From Elmis aenea (lineage: Eukaryota > Arthropoda > Insecta > Coleoptera > Elmidae), in the NCBI GenBank assembly GCA_947652605.1, contig OX393583.1, positions 12,689,222 to 12,753,221 on the forward strand: 64,000 nt of DNA. The letters run 5' to 3'. A program made the position numbers and the translations under genes. A model generated the notes under the pieces. That model saw nothing but the letters and a program-made list of their open reading frames with translations. It made no database searches and was not told the origin of the DNA. This document shows positions 1 through 11,598 of this stretch, piece after piece. The first letter of the stretch is position 1. Every line of letters begins with the position of its first letter.

Positions 1-631
1 TTATTCTATTACGTTAATATTTATAACTTAATATAAACAAAGCTTTAACCAACCCAACTTAACCTGACCCTCTTTTACTGATTTAATGAATGACGGTCAG
101 TTTAAGGGCGGTTAGATTTTTTTTAAATAAAACAAACAGTTATTATGATCCAGTATAAATTTAATAATTTGGGACCGCCCTTACCTGGTATGCCATACTG
201 TTCACTTATCATTTTGTATTGTTCCAAAGATATTTTTTTTAATTTTTTCATTTTGCTAATGTGTATTTTTGAATAAAATATTAATTTTGTTGATGAATAC
301 TAATATATTTACTCACTACTTATGAGCTGTGTAAATTATTTTGCCGTTACAACTTACCCCAATCTTTGTTACTTTTAGCCCCAACGTTGAGGTTGAAAGT
401 AACAGCTGTCTTACTAAAGAAAAATTTTTTTCTCTAACAGTTGCTTTACGAAACACACGAAATAAATATCTTGAAAGCAAGACAAATGTCCAATCTATCA
501 TTAAACCAATTTGGATGTAAAAAATTTGTAATAATCTATGAGAAATTAAATAAAAACAAAAAAATGTTACTTTTATCCCCGGTCTCCCCTAATCACTCTT
601 ATTTTATTTCGCTATTCGATAGCTTTTTTTC
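1..631. other. Unassigned AT-rich flank
   Basis: No gene or clear repeat ends seen. Short open frames here lack codon bias or recognisable domains. Confidence 0.4.
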
Positions 632-1406
632 TCCTCTTCAATTTTTATAGGGGTTGTCCTATGTCTAAATGCCGTAGTTGTTGAGATATTCAATACTTTT
701 CACAAAAGTAGCCATTTAATTGCATTTTTATGCACCGAAGTAGGCCGCGCTGATGCAAAACAAATGCCAAAATGTAAGCAAGTGTCAACTTGACATTTAA
801 ATAAATTCAGAATTTAATTCAGAATATTAATTATGTAATAAAATTCATTGTTTTTATTCAATAACTATAAAAAGTAACAAATTGAAAATCCATAAAAGAG
901 AAGACTACAATAAATGTTCGAAATGTCTTCTATTTTCATCCAGACACAAATCTATTCGCCCGGAGTCTTCTTTCTGGATAACGCGTCGCATAAATACTGC
1001 TCGCTAATAAGCAATAGTCTCCTCTAATACAAAAATCATATCGAAATTCATTTTGATAATTTTCAGTCTTCTTTTACCACGAAATTGAGAAAAGTACTTT
1101 TGCAGCAAGTATTAATCTAGAAGACTTTTAGAACTATTGTAAAATATCACTTTTAGGTTTTTTTTTCTGATTAAGGCGTTAGTTTTTAAACTTTTTATAA
1201 ATTCGGAATAAAAACCGTTTTACGTATCGATGTAAGAAAATGTATCCAAGTTAACACTTGCCTACATTTTGGCATTTGTAATGCATCAACGCGGCCTACT
1301 TCGGTTCATAAAAATGCAATTAAATGGCTACTTTTGTGAAAAGTATTGAATATCTCAACAACTAAGGGATTTAGACAGAGGACAACCCCTATAAAAATTT
1401 AAGAGC
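632..1406. mobile_element. Foldback element with GGGGTTGTCC ends
   Basis: The stretch near 634-800 (TATAGGGGTTGTCCT, AGTTGTTGAGATATTCAATAC, GTAGGCCGCG) recurs inverted at about 1240-1405, forming arms of about 165 bp around a 440-bp unrelated loop. No transposase is visible. It differs from the TACAGGGTG families; a lone TCACCCTGTATA end follows at 1439-1450. Confidence 0.7.
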
Positions 1407-1708
1407 GGGGCGCTATGAAAGCCCAACGCACTAATGAATCACCCTGTATAACGATTGGCGTGCGTGGCTTGATCGCATATATCAGGGATGGCAAATAGGA
1501 TTTGATCAGTGTGCCAAAATAAGATAAAATTTAATACATATTTTTCCCCGTGCCAGTACCTTACCTAACCCAACCTACCCTAACCTAACCTACCTACCAG
1601 AAACAACCGTCAGTTATTTCGTTCAGTATTGCCGTCATGATTTTATGTGTCACTAAATACATATGCAATCAAAAGTTCCCTGCATCGCTTCAGTTGGTAT
1701 TTTATATG
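1407..1708. other. Intergenic with CCTAA-rich tract
   Basis: Contains a lone TACAGGGTG-type end (inverted, about 1439-1450) and a run of imperfect CCTAA/CCTACC units at about 1560-1600. No gene. Confidence 0.4.
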
Positions 1709-2493
1709 TACAGGATGGTCCAAATTCGATGGGATTGCATGGGTATCTCGGTTAATATTTAAGATAGAGAAACGGTTAAATTACAAAAAAGGTGCAGTTT
1801 TTTGATACAAACTCAGAACCGTTTTCAAAAATATTCGATCATTTCCGGTTTTCGAGTTATTGAATAAAAAGTGTTTTTTTGTCATATTAATAATGTGTCA
1901 TATCTCCGTTATTGTTGTAAATATCGAAAATATTTGTGAAGATTATATTTTTACGTTTAATTTGATTATCCTAAAAAAACAAAATTTGCCGCTCGCCGTT
2001 AAAAAGTTATGACACAAACTTGCCTTTTTTTTAAATAGGAACGATAGTTGGCTATGACCTATTTAAATTCCTTATTTTTTATTTTTTTTTTCAAATATAT
2101 AAGGATTGATGTATTTATTTTTAATAATACGCAAGTTATGAAGGTTTTTTAGTTTATTTTTCAAAGAAAATTATAGTAGGCTGTGAAACAAAAAAAAAAA
2201 ACAAGGTGTAAAACTTTTTTTTTTGTAATCAAATTAAACATAAAAATATCTAAAAATAATCTCCATAAATATTTTCGATATTTACAACCATAACGGAGAT
2301 ATGGCACATTATTAACATGACAAAAAAACACTTTTTATTCAATAACTCGAAAACCAGAAATGATATAATATTTTTGTGAACGGTTCTGAGTTTGTCTCAA
2401 AAAACTGCACATTTTTGGTAATTTAACCGTTTCTCTATCTTAAATATTAACTGAGATACCCATGCAATCCCATCGAATTTGGACCACCCTGTA
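1709..2493. mobile_element. Foldback element family E, copy 1
   Basis: Starts TACAGGATGGTCCAAATTCG and ends with its inverse, CCACCCTGTA. Nearly the whole 785 bp is two inverted arms meeting near the middle (GGCTATGACCTATTTAAATTCC side against the copy at 2260-2490). No coding capacity. A relative lies at 46628-47628, and the central AATATATAAGG core is shared with family C. Confidence 0.85.
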
Positions 2494-3666
2494 TAGTAAT
2501 CATCAAATTATTGTATCGATATAAGAAGAGTTGTTATTTTCTGGTATTTTTAATTTTTTTAATATTTAAATAACATGTAGTTGTAGATAATTAGCATACT
2601 AATTTAAAATAAATAAAACATTTCGAAAAACATTAAAATTTTAAAAACAAATTTATTCATAGAATTTTTTCGAGTGCCGTCGAAAATCTCTCGCGTGCCA
2701 AGTTTGGCACGCGTGCCACCTATTTGCCATCCCTGGCATATATCGTATTATTCTTTTTAATCTTTGCCAATTTCCTGTCGTTTTTTTCTCTATTCTCCGT
2801 AATAAATTTCGCGTTATAACGCATGGAGTAGCTTTAAAAATAGCTTTGACGAATTAAGTCTTAAAACCACTTGCAAAGAACTTCCGGTAAGCTTAGGACG
2901 GGTGTATCAAAGAGGATTTGAGAGATTTAAAGGGTACAGGATATGAATTTATTATGCGACATTCATTTATAATAGATCTAGGGAACAAATGGCAAAAATT
3001 GGAAGCTAAGCGAAAGTGCTTGTGCTAAATACAGTTGCAGTGTTTTAATGACGTCTTTTGTTTATGCATTAGCGGAGAACTGCATAAAAATCTAATTACC
3101 GCTAAAACCCGGGGGCGATTTATATTTTTTTTATATAAAAGTACACACTTGCGCGCTGCGGTAGGTAATAATTGTTTTAGTTTTTCCGTCCCATTCAATT
3201 TGTTTTTAAGGAGCCCATACACGATCAATTTTGTTAAACCAACATGACTTCTTCTTTGATTTTGTGTAACATAGCGAATTGTAGTGCTTTACATTTTATT
3301 CCAACGTTTTTCAACTGTTAATTTGGGTAACGTTAGTGTTTTGCGAACCTATCTCTAGCGTTTTGGGAATGTACGTCTGATATGAACTTATCTCTAATAT
3401 ACTGCAAGCTCATTTTTAATAGGTTTGTTCCGACAAGCGATTTAAAACCGATTCATGGATGAGTACATGAATTGGTTTATTCGCATGCGTGAACTGTGTA
3501 CTAATAAATGTATTGGCCAGTGTTAGCCGTTGTTGGACCGCTTTTACGACTGGTCTAACTGTAAATGACATTTGTGTCTATTGGGTTCATAGAAATGAGC
3601 GCGTAGCAGGGGTAAACGCCTTAAGAATCCAGTACTAAATGGGATTGGGAGGGCGATGCATAGCTA
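2494..3666. other. Unassigned intergenic DNA
   Basis: No gene recognised. Overlapping open frames at 3025-3247 on both strands mirror each other and look fortuitous. Confidence 0.4.
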
Positions 3667-5187
3667 TACAGGGTGGTGCTTTTTTCGATGCTCACCATTG
3701 CTATCTTGGAAACGGTAAGAGATACAAGGTCGGTTAAATTAGAGAAAAGTTGCACATTTTTATGGCCATTAAGAATCTGAAAAGATATCCTGGATATTTT
3801 GATTCGTTTTTGATTTATTACAAAAAAACTGAAAAATGTGATTTTAGAAAAATATTATTATCTTCCCTACCATTGGCGCTATTTCATTTAAACTTGGTAA
3901 CTGTATGTTTTTGATCGTCCTGGGTTTGATGGCGTCAACAGACATTTTCTAAGCCTTCTAGATTTCAAGTTGCGATAGTCAACTTTTTTATTTGTTATGG
4001 CCGCCATATTGGATTTTTACACCATCAGACAGACAAAAAAATTAGCTTTTCAGATTGGTAACCAACATACCTCGTTTCTTTCAAAAAAACTTGTTGAAAT
4101 TTGAAAATTTGTATAAATAATCTATAAAACCGTGAATGTTCTGAAAAACAATTGAAATTATAATATAAATAAAAGTGACACAACATTTTATAGGTCTAAT
4201 AAAATAACGAAATGGCAATAAATTTAAAACACCAGATAAATAATTATTTAAATTGTTTAAAGTGCGCGCCGTTATGTACGTATGATGTAGTGGTTAGTTC
4301 TCAAATTCATTTCGTCCACTGCCTTTAGGATAGTTTGTCTCGAAATAGTCGAAAGCATTTTTGATTTTTCGACGAAGAAGTTTAATATTTCCGTTAGGGT
4401 TGCATAAACAACATCAATGTAAAAGTAATCCATAGGCGTTAAACATGGCGATCGCGGATGCCAATGAACAGGACCAAACGTACCAAGTCATGAAATTTGA
4501 AAGCGTACATCTAAATTAATATCCTTTTACAATGCGGCCGTTGTGAGGACCAGCTCCATCTTGCTGAAACTACTGATGATTTTGAATTGTTAATAATGGC
4601 AATTCGCCTAACATAGCTTCTAAATATGTTTCCAAAAATCTTCATTTCGTTATCATTAGACCAATTAAATGTTCTGTAGCTTTTATTTATCTCATAGTTT
4701 CAATTGTTTTTCAGAGCATTCTCGATTTTATGAATTATTTATACAAATTTTCAAATATCAACAAGTTTTTTGAAAGAAAAAAGGTATGTTGGTTACCAAT
4801 CTGAAAAGCTAATTTTTTTGTCTGTCTGATGGTGTAAAAATCCAATATGGCGGCCATAAGAAATAAAAAAGTTGACTATCGCAACTTGAAATCTAGAAGG
4901 CTTAGAAAATTTCTGTTGACGCCATCAAACCCAGGACGATCAAAAACATACAGTTACCAAGTTTAAATGAAATAGCGTCAATGGTAGGGAAGATAATAAT
5001 ATTTTTCTAAAATCACGTTTTTCAGTTTTTTTGTAATAAATCAAAAACGAATCAAAATATCCAGGATTTCTTTTTAGATTCTCAATGGCCATAAAAATGT
5101 GCAACTTTTCTCTAATTTAACCGACCTTGTATCTCTTACCGTTTCCAAGATAGCAATGGTGAGCATCGAAAAAAGCACCACCCTGTA
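3667..5187 (-). mobile_element. Foldback transposon family A, copy 1 (transposase remnant)
   Basis: Ends are TACAGGGTGGTGC and its inverse, with arms of about 540 bp including GGCCGCCATATTGG. The loop (about 4255-4620) holds, on the minus strand, a broken C-terminal piece of an IS630-Tc1-mariner transposase (HPRSPCLTPMDY, then FYIDVVYATL). Copies 2 and 3 of the family are at 37456 and 52523, so the family is the only foldback type here that still shows a transposase. Confidence 0.9.
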
Positions 5188-6102
5188 TACCACAGCCCAC
5201 AGCTCACGTTAGTTATGAACAGCGCATGCGTGTAAAAATCCAAGCGTTAGTACAAGCCTTCATTCGCGTACTGTATGTAACACGCCTAAAATAAAACAGA
5301 TCAAAGTTTATTTTGGGTCACATTGACCCGAGAAGACGGCAGGATTAAACGACGAACGCACAATACCATGAAAAACGTATTTGCTTTGATATTGGAAATA
5401 TAAAACTGTCCGTGTAGTGGCTGCTTTAAATCTACACTTCATTCTACTCTTGTGACACGCTGATTTGATTTATGAACGTGAATGTGATTTAGATAATAGA
5501 TATCGAGCAATCAAGTGTAGCATTCTAATAAATAAATAAATTATATAATTACTATTTCTTAACAACTGGCAATACTTAACATGGCCGATCGTAATCTCTA
5601 CAACACTTTGGATATAAATAAAATTGTTGCCGGGCAGAACAAACAGTTCGGTGCAGCGCGAAACCTTAGCGTCTTTAAAAAATATCAAGGGCGGCGTCCT
5701 CAGACGAAATTAACTATAAAGAAGTAAAGAGCGTGAGCAATATTATCTTTTATCTTTTTCTGTTATAAAGAACACGCGTGCTTAGGGTTACAATTCGCTT
5801 AATATTTCACCCTTAAAATAGGGGTAGACATTCTATTTTGGTTTTAGACGCTATGCACCTTATATTTACGACGCATTTTTGCAATCATTCGCAATTTCGA
5901 GAGACAAATTGTAGGTAGAAAGAAAATTAACTGCTTTGGTACGTGCAGAAAATATTGCGTTGACTTGCAAAAGTTCCATTGCCTCGATAAATTAGTGGAT
6001 GCGTATTTACTTTTGTACTTTGAAAGAACGTTTACAATAGAACTAACGGCCTAGTCATACTCATCAGTAACAATTAAACTGGAAAAAAAAATACAATTTG
6101 TA
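5188..6102. other. Unassigned intergenic DNA
   Basis: No gene recognised. A short GGGTCACATTGACCCG palindrome lies at about 5315-5330. Nothing else supports a feature. Confidence 0.4.
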
Positions 6103-6386
6103 TACAGGGTGATTGATTGAGACCGGGATTCTCTTTTTTTGAAATATTGAGCATAATTTACAAGCAAAATGGTACTTATGATAATATCATTGTGAAGAGA
6201 AATTGATTTAGAATGTGATTCTGTAAAAATATACAGGGTGTTCTATTTAAAAAACAAGTTAGATATTTTTATGAAAAACTGGTAGGCTATGGAAAAAAAA
6301 TTTTAGCACAATTTTGTAGACCAGCTTTTGTTTAATAAGTTTCTCATTTAACTTTTTTTGGTAACATTAATATTTCAGCAAATATA
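6103..6386. repeat. Two lone TACAGGGTG ends
   Basis: TACAGGGTGATTGATTGAG starts near 6103 and TACAGGGTGTTCTATTTAAA near 6232, both without visible inverted partners, so probably truncated foldback elements. The mariner copy follows at once. Confidence 0.55.
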
Positions 6387-7302
6387 CAGGGTAGGATTCA
6401 AAAGTAATGAGCCTTTGTTCAAAAAGACAAATTTATTTAGCAAATCGGTACAACTAGGTAATAGTCTTCAAAATAGGCACCTCCTGCATCAATACACTTT
6501 TGTAGGCGGCTTTTCCATGACTCGAAGGCGTCCACGTAGGCCTGTTCCGGGATGGCTGCAAGGGCTGCCTTGACATTTGCTTGGATGTCCTCGATCGAGT
6601 CGAAGCGTTTTCCTTTCAGCGCTGATTTTATGCGCGGAAACAAGAAGAAGTCAGGAGGCGACACGTCCGGACTGTAGGGAGGCTGGGGGACCACCGGAAC
6701 GTTCACCCGGGCCAGGTAGGCGCTCACGATGAAGGCGGTGTGGCTGGGCGCGTTATCGTGGTGAAGCTTCCAGCTTTCCTTGATGTCCCTTCGCTTGCGC
6801 GCGACGCTTCTTTTCAGCCTTTTCAGGACTTCCAAGTAGTAAACAGCATTCATGGTCTGTCCGGGCGGGACAAACTCGTAGTGGACGATCCCTTCACTCC
6901 GAAGAAGGCGATGAGCATGGTCTTCGTCTTCGATTTGCTCATCCGCGCTTTCTTGGGACGGGGTGAGTTTGAGGTGTGCCACTCAGAGCTTTGTCGTTTT
7001 GTCTCAGTCCCAAACGCCTGTTGAAGCATTTCGAACGTTTCGGAAGGAGACTTGCCCAACCGGAAGCAGAACTTGATCGCGTACCGTTGCTCTAAAGAAC
7101 TTTCCATTCCGCCGTGTAACGCACTACCGTACAGGGGTTTCCGTCAACGCTGATCCTACCGCTCCTAAAGCTCGGAGGTAACTTACCTCCGTGGCGTTGT
7201 GATGCCAACACCCACCATCACCGTCGCTGACAAGTAGAGCGCGAGGCGAGGTACGCTCGCGTCAGAATAAAATGAGGCTCATTACTTTTGAATCCTACCC
7301 TG
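6387..7302 (-). mobile_element. Internally deleted mariner transposon with perfect 28-bp ends
   Basis: A 916-bp element starting CAGGGTAGGATTCAAAAGTA; the first 28 bp match the last 28 bp inverted without a mismatch, flanked by TA on both sides. Full-length mariners are about 1.3 kb. GC content is well above the neighbourhood, another sign of recent arrival. Confidence 0.95.
6437..7107 (-). pseudogene. Mariner (DD34D) transposase, deleted and frameshifted
   Basis: N-terminal part starts at the ATG ending at 7107 (MESSLEQRYAIKFCFRLGKS, ETFEMLQQAFG). It then jumps to QSSEWHTSNSPRPKKAR: about 110 residues, including the first catalytic Asp (the family's GDETW), are missing. Near 6893 the frame shifts by one, after FFGVKG and before IVHYEFVPPGQTMN. 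The rest keeps the second Asp (HHDNAPSH) and third (YSPDVSPPDFFLF) and a normal C-terminus. It cannot make active transposase, but with intact ends it could be moved in trans. Confidence 0.95.
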
Positions 7303-7967
7303 TAAGCTGGACAATGAAAAACCAGCCACACTGTATATACGTATAACATGCATAAACATACCATATTTCTTTCTAATTCACCGATATATCGATATATATC
7401 GATACGTCGAAAAATATCGATATATCGATATATCGCCCACCCCTAGTACTTGCTCTATTATGAGCGTCCAAATTTAACATTGCGGTTGGCCGTCTACAAG
7501 GGGTATTGTAGTCAAGGGTACTACATAATAAAAATATTAACTAAATACATAAGTACTTAAATGCTATTAATAGTCGTCACAATAACACCATTTAATTAAT
7601 GTAATTTATAGATGTTTAATTATAGGTGCCTAGGTGTATATTAATTATAGTCCATTGTACTGTCGTAATAATTGTATTGCATGTGCTCTGAACAATGGTC
7701 ATGTATTCTGATTAAGATAATAAAAACCGAAAGTGCGGCAGTAGCTGCATTCTAACATAAAAAGGTCGCGTTTAAACTGGTAGACAAATTAGCAAAGTAA
7801 GCGGTTACCAGTGGCGAAGCTAGAGTTTTTGCCGCCCGGGGTGGTCCCTGAATTTGCCGCTCCTCTAAATAAGGGGTTGCTAACTTTTGATCTTTCCAAA
7901 AACAAGCAGATATCGACTTTAAAAAAGCGGGGGGGGGAGATAAAAGGCGCCGCAGGCTCCTTTTTTT
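7303..7967. other. Intergenic with AT-rich CGATATAT cluster
   Basis: Near 7380-7445 is a run of CGATATAT units ending ATATCGCCCACCCCTAG. The same end occurs at about 22384-22401. It looks like the end of a small hAT-like element whose other end I could not place. Confidence 0.45.
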
Positions 7968-8227
7968 AGACAAATGGTTCCCATTTCTAAGACCACGCTA
8001 GATAATAAACAAAAATCAAAATAGGCATTTTTTTTTTAATCGTCAACAACTCGGTTATACTTGATGATACAAAAATATTTTTGAGGAAAAAGTTGTACAT
8101 TTTTTTGCGCACTATAAAATGAAAACATTCATTTGTTTCAATATTGTTTAAATTCTTAGATAAATTACAAACTTGCATATATTTTTTTTGGAAACCATAC
8201 CTATTTGGCTATGACCTCTTAAAAAAT

Positions 8228-8517
8228 CTTTTTTTGTGCGATCGTACTAGAAACAGCTGTTTGACGGACGCGTTAGCAACCATAAAGTACTGCATTACCG
8301 GCCCTATCCTTAGCAACGGCCGTAAAAGTTACTTTTCAGGCCGTTACCCTTAGCAACGGCCGAAAAAGTAACTTTTACGGCCGTTACTAAGGAGAGGGCC
8401 GGTAATGCAGTACATACGCCGTCATCTGTCAGTGACAGAATGTCACGTAGTTTCTAACCTATAATTTTGAAAATTACTAAAAATTTAAATTGTTTTTAAT
8501 TCGATCGCACAAAAAAT
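8228..8517. mobile_element. Palindromic MITE with a near-perfect hairpin core
   Basis: GTGCGATCG-containing ends (about 8236 and 8500) enclose 8287-8413, where about 62-bp arms (GTACTGCATTACCGGCCCT on one side) are almost exact inverted copies. The arms repeat GCAACGGCCG and TAAAAGTTACTTTT. No coding capacity. Confidence 0.8.
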
Positions 8518-8853
8518 GTAATATGCACCTCGGCCAAAACGTACTTTTTGGCCTTGATACATAAATAACTATTTTTTTCCTCTTTTCAATGATATAAGGT
8601 TTAATATATTTATTTTGATATTTAAGCTCGAAATAAATAAAATTCATTAAAAAGTCCCTATGTAGCTAAAGAGTGCCATGAAACAAAAGACAATTTAGTT
8701 TGGTCGTTTAACGAAAATTTTAACTAATGTAAAAGTAAAACATTAAATCAAAAATAAACCAAAATTTATTAATTTTTAATAAACAGCCTTTCGTTTAGTG
8801 CTCATGAAACAGCTTTTTTTATTTACTAAACTATCTTAGTCAAAATACTTATA

Positions 8854-9773
8854 GGGGAGACTGTTGTACCTTGAGCATAGTGTACCTTGGAACATTTGCG
8901 AATTTTAAATAGTGCTGGCACTTAACGGGCTAAATCCATCACCATGATGTGAAGAATGACGCTAGGTGTCTTTGACAGAAGATCTGTCTTGTTTGACTCG
9001 AAAACGCGCGTTGAGTTGATGAAATCGTTTTTGAAGTATCAAAAGTAAATATTTCGAGTGTTGTTAATCGATTTTTTAACCGAAAACAAAGTTGTGTTTG
9101 ACGATATCATCATTTACATTGTGTTGCTGATCTTGTGTTGAGTAGATTCATGTACTGTAGTTAATGTTTTATTCTAGCCACTAGCTTAGGCCAACATGTT
9201 TATTTATTTTCGCTCCCTCTTGTACCTTGGAACACATAACATCATGTACCATGGAACATGTTCCAAGATATACAATCCTATCCCTTTTTTGTTTTTTTTG
9301 TAACAGCTCGCTATGCCAAGAAGTAAGAGTGGCGTTAAGAAGGCCCCAATTGATCCAGATGCTATGAGAAAAGCTGTAGAAGCAGTTTTGACTGCTCCCG
9401 GAACAAAAACATCAGTTACAGAAGCCTGCAAAGTGTACAATGTTAAATTGGCTAATTTGTCAAGACACATTTCGCAATTCCGGAATATTATGCTTTGTAG
9501 AACTGAAAACTGTATTTCAAATTATTTTTTACAGCCATTTCCCCGTGTTTCAAAGTACTAGAGGGTGTGTTCCATGGTACATGACCATGTTGTACCATGG
9601 AACACTTTTCATATCATCATATTTTATTTTTTTGTTTGTTAATAGAGCTGTAAAACAGAAATACAAACAGCAATTTGTAAAGGGATCTTCATTTTTTTCA
9701 TTTCAAAAAAGTTATTATGAAAAATTTAAAAAAATAAAATCTCAAAAGTGTTCCATAGTGCAACAGTCTCCCT
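8854..9773 (+). mobile_element. Psq/pogo-type element with repeated 14-bp motif
   Basis: GGGGAGACTGTTG at the left and CAACAGTCTCCCT at the right form short inverted ends next to TA (8852-8853, 9774-9775). Seven copies of TGTACC[A/T]TGGAACA or variants lie inside: 8865, 8881, 9221, 9245, 9568 (inverted), 9591 and 9749 (inverted). The only coding piece is a DNA-binding domain, so this is a deleted, non-autonomous copy. Confidence 0.75.
9313..9561 (+). pseudogene. Psq-type HTH DNA-binding fragment
   Basis: Open frame of 82 codons from ATG at 9313. MPRSKSGVKKAPIDPDAMRK and AVLTAPGTKTSVTEACKVYN resemble the pipsqueak-type helix-turn-helix of pogo/Tigger-like transposases. The rest of a transposase is absent; the tail after SRHISQF is not recognisable and may be intron. 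It could be the remaining first exon of a transposase. Confidence 0.65.
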
Positions 9774-9910
9774 TACCTACAATAAAAACAATACAAAACT
9801 CGACTTTTAAGTACTGCAAAATTATTTTTACGACCAATTTACTTTACGAATTTGTTCAACGATTAACAAAATTAACATGATATTTGTAGTTCTGAATTAG
9901 AACTAACTAA

Positions 9911-10504
9911 GTGTCAAATAATCACAGAATATCGTCAGTATTAGTAAAAATTAACCAATTGTCCTATACCGAAAAGGTTGACACGATTTTTATTTATGCT
10001 GAGTGTAAGAGAAACTCCATTGAAGCATGTAGAAAATATTTTGAACATTTTCCTGATCGGCAGCAGCCCAACAGAACATATTTTAGTAAGCTAGAAAAAA
10101 CTTTAAGAGAATTTGGTGCTTTTAATAAGCAAGTAAACAAAAAATGCTACGTAAGCAGAGTAGATACAAATGTAGAAAGAGTGTGCTCCTGCACATATAT
10201 CACTAATATGCGTGCAATATCTTAACACATCCTACAGAACCAATTGGATCGGAGATGTAATGGTCCAATTCGATGGCCACCAAGATCGCCAGATCTCACA
10301 CCTTTAGACTTTTTTATTTGGGGGTATATCAAAAACATTGTCTACAGAAATCCACCTGAAAATTTATACGAACTAGAACATAAAATTACTCATGCAGCAG
10401 AAAGCATCACATGTCGAGTGTTACGCAACTGTAACAGAAGTATTATTTACACAAAAATTGAGGTCATTTTAAACATATACTCTAATTTATTTTATTATTG
10501 TTGA
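9911..10504 (+). pseudogene. IS630-Tc1-mariner transposase relic
   Basis: N-terminal helix-turn-helix piece (EKVDTIFIYAECKRNSIEAC, then FPDRQQPNRTYFSKLEKTL) followed, after a large deletion and stops, by the C-terminal WPPRSPDLTPLDFFIWGYIK and IVYRNPPENLYELEHKIT. The same kind of enzyme, less deleted, sits at 13017-14049. Confidence 0.85.
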
Positions 10505-10769
10505 GTATATTATTATTAAACTGAATATACTTAATATTTAAATATTTTGTTTTAGTTAATTTTTAGTAATTTATCTAAGAATTTAAAAAATATTGAAACA
10601 AATGAATGTTTTCATTTTATAGTGCGTAAAAAAATCTACAACTTTTTCCTCAAAAATATTTTTGTGCCATCAAGTATAACCAAGATATTAACGATTTAAA
10701 AAAAAAACCTATTTTGATTTTTGTTGATTATCTAGCCATGGATATTTTTAAAAACATTAAAGCATCATT

Positions 10770-11510
10770 GAATAGGTATTAGAAAGGGGAACCATTTGTC
10801 TAATTTAAACTTCTTTGTAGCTCTCACCGTTTACGAGATCCCAATAGTGGCCCTTCTATGTGGACCACCCTGTATAGTAGAAGATATATTTGTGTCATTA
10901 ATGGAATATAAGAATAGTCCTTTAAAGCATGCAGGTTTAGCACCTTCGCAAATGTCATTGAACAGACTTTGTAAAACTAAAATTCCTGTATCTGAAAGTT
11001 TATTAACGGAAACTAACATTGATTATGAAAAAAACAAAATGAATTTTATTATAATAGAAATGCTAAAACTTTGACTGTACTTGATGAAAATGTTAATTTA
11101 GTAGTGTATGATCATTCGGATAAGACCTGGAATTAAGGTTCTGTAGTTAACACTTATACATCACCTTCATAGATCGTATGTTATAAAAAATGAATGTGGT
11201 GATATGATTTATGATGAGACGAAACCATAAAGATTTAAATAAATCTCTTAAATGAACCAGCACAGAGACCCAATGTGGATAGTGATGTGTTTCATGAAGT
11301 TAGTGAGAGCGGTGGAGATACTGGTAATAGCCAAACTGTGAAAAAAAAATGCGGTCTGGTCGTATACTAAAACAATCAAGTACGTTTAAAGATTATGATT
11401 GAAAATTAAGAGGAATGATGTAAGATATAGGGTAAAGTTTAGTTAATTGGTACGACGGATATTTTGGCACACAAATGTGTTGTGACTTATTAGAAAATCA
11501 ATACATTTTT
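10770..11510 (+). repeat. Repeated block, copy 1 (with gypsy integrase relic)
   Basis: Runs from GAAAGGGGAACCATTTGTCT through a truncated foldback end (CCAATAGTGGCCC, ACCACCCTGTATAG) into a retroelement relic and on to TGTGTTGTGACTTATTA. The same order recurs at 17455-17585 plus 20145-20757, where a 2.6-kb insertion splits it. The shared junction of unrelated pieces points to duplication of one block. Confidence 0.85.
10895..11240 (+). pseudogene. Ty3/gypsy-type integrase C-terminal relic
   Basis: Reads MEYKNSPLKHAGLAPSQM, then LNRLCKTKIPVSESLL, like the integrase segment of Ty3/gypsy pol proteins (NTP-GLSPAQLLM-R). After a frame change, YYNRNAKTLTVLDENV and a KTWN stretch follow, with stops. 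No LTRs, protease or reverse transcriptase seen. Dead fragment. Confidence 0.75.
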
Positions 11511-11525
11511 GTAATGAATAAGTGT

Positions 11526-11531
11526 TTTATT
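11526..11531 (-). terminator. Poly(A) signal of the galactosyltransferase gene
   Basis: Minus-strand AATAAA, 68 nt beyond the stop codon at 11599. A plausible cleavage/polyadenylation signal; no transcript evidence. Confidence 0.5.
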
Positions 11532-11598
11532 AATTACAATTAGAACACATAAATAATACAATAATTAGTAGGTATAATTTAAACATACTTTTTTAATT

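Larger units (their letters stand above)
7968..10801 (+). mobile_element. Tc1/mariner-superfamily relic with 200-bp inverted ends
   Basis: The first about 205 bp (TAGACAAATGGTTCCCATTT onward) recur inverted at 10572-10801. Between them lie a transposase pseudogene (9911-10504), a palindromic MITE (8228-8517) and a psq-type element (8854-9773), both nested. Truncated and inactive. Confidence 0.8.

Noticed and set aside
1560..1600. CCTAA-rich run considered as interstitial insect telomere repeat (TTAGG)n
   Set aside because: Units vary (CCTAAC, CCTACC, CCCAACC) and no exact tandem pentamer run exists; such tracts are common in AT-rich insect DNA.
5310..5335. GGGTCACATTGACCCG considered as a nuclear receptor or piggyBac-type end
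   Set aside because: A single short palindrome with no inverted partner, target duplication or gene nearby.
9440..9880. 146-codon open frame overlapping the psq element
   Set aside because: Out of frame with the psq domain, composed of repeat motif and AT-rich sequence, no domain.
10244..10504. Open frame starting with ATG considered as an intact small gene
   Set aside because: It is the C-terminal piece of the broken transposase relic; the ATG is incidental.
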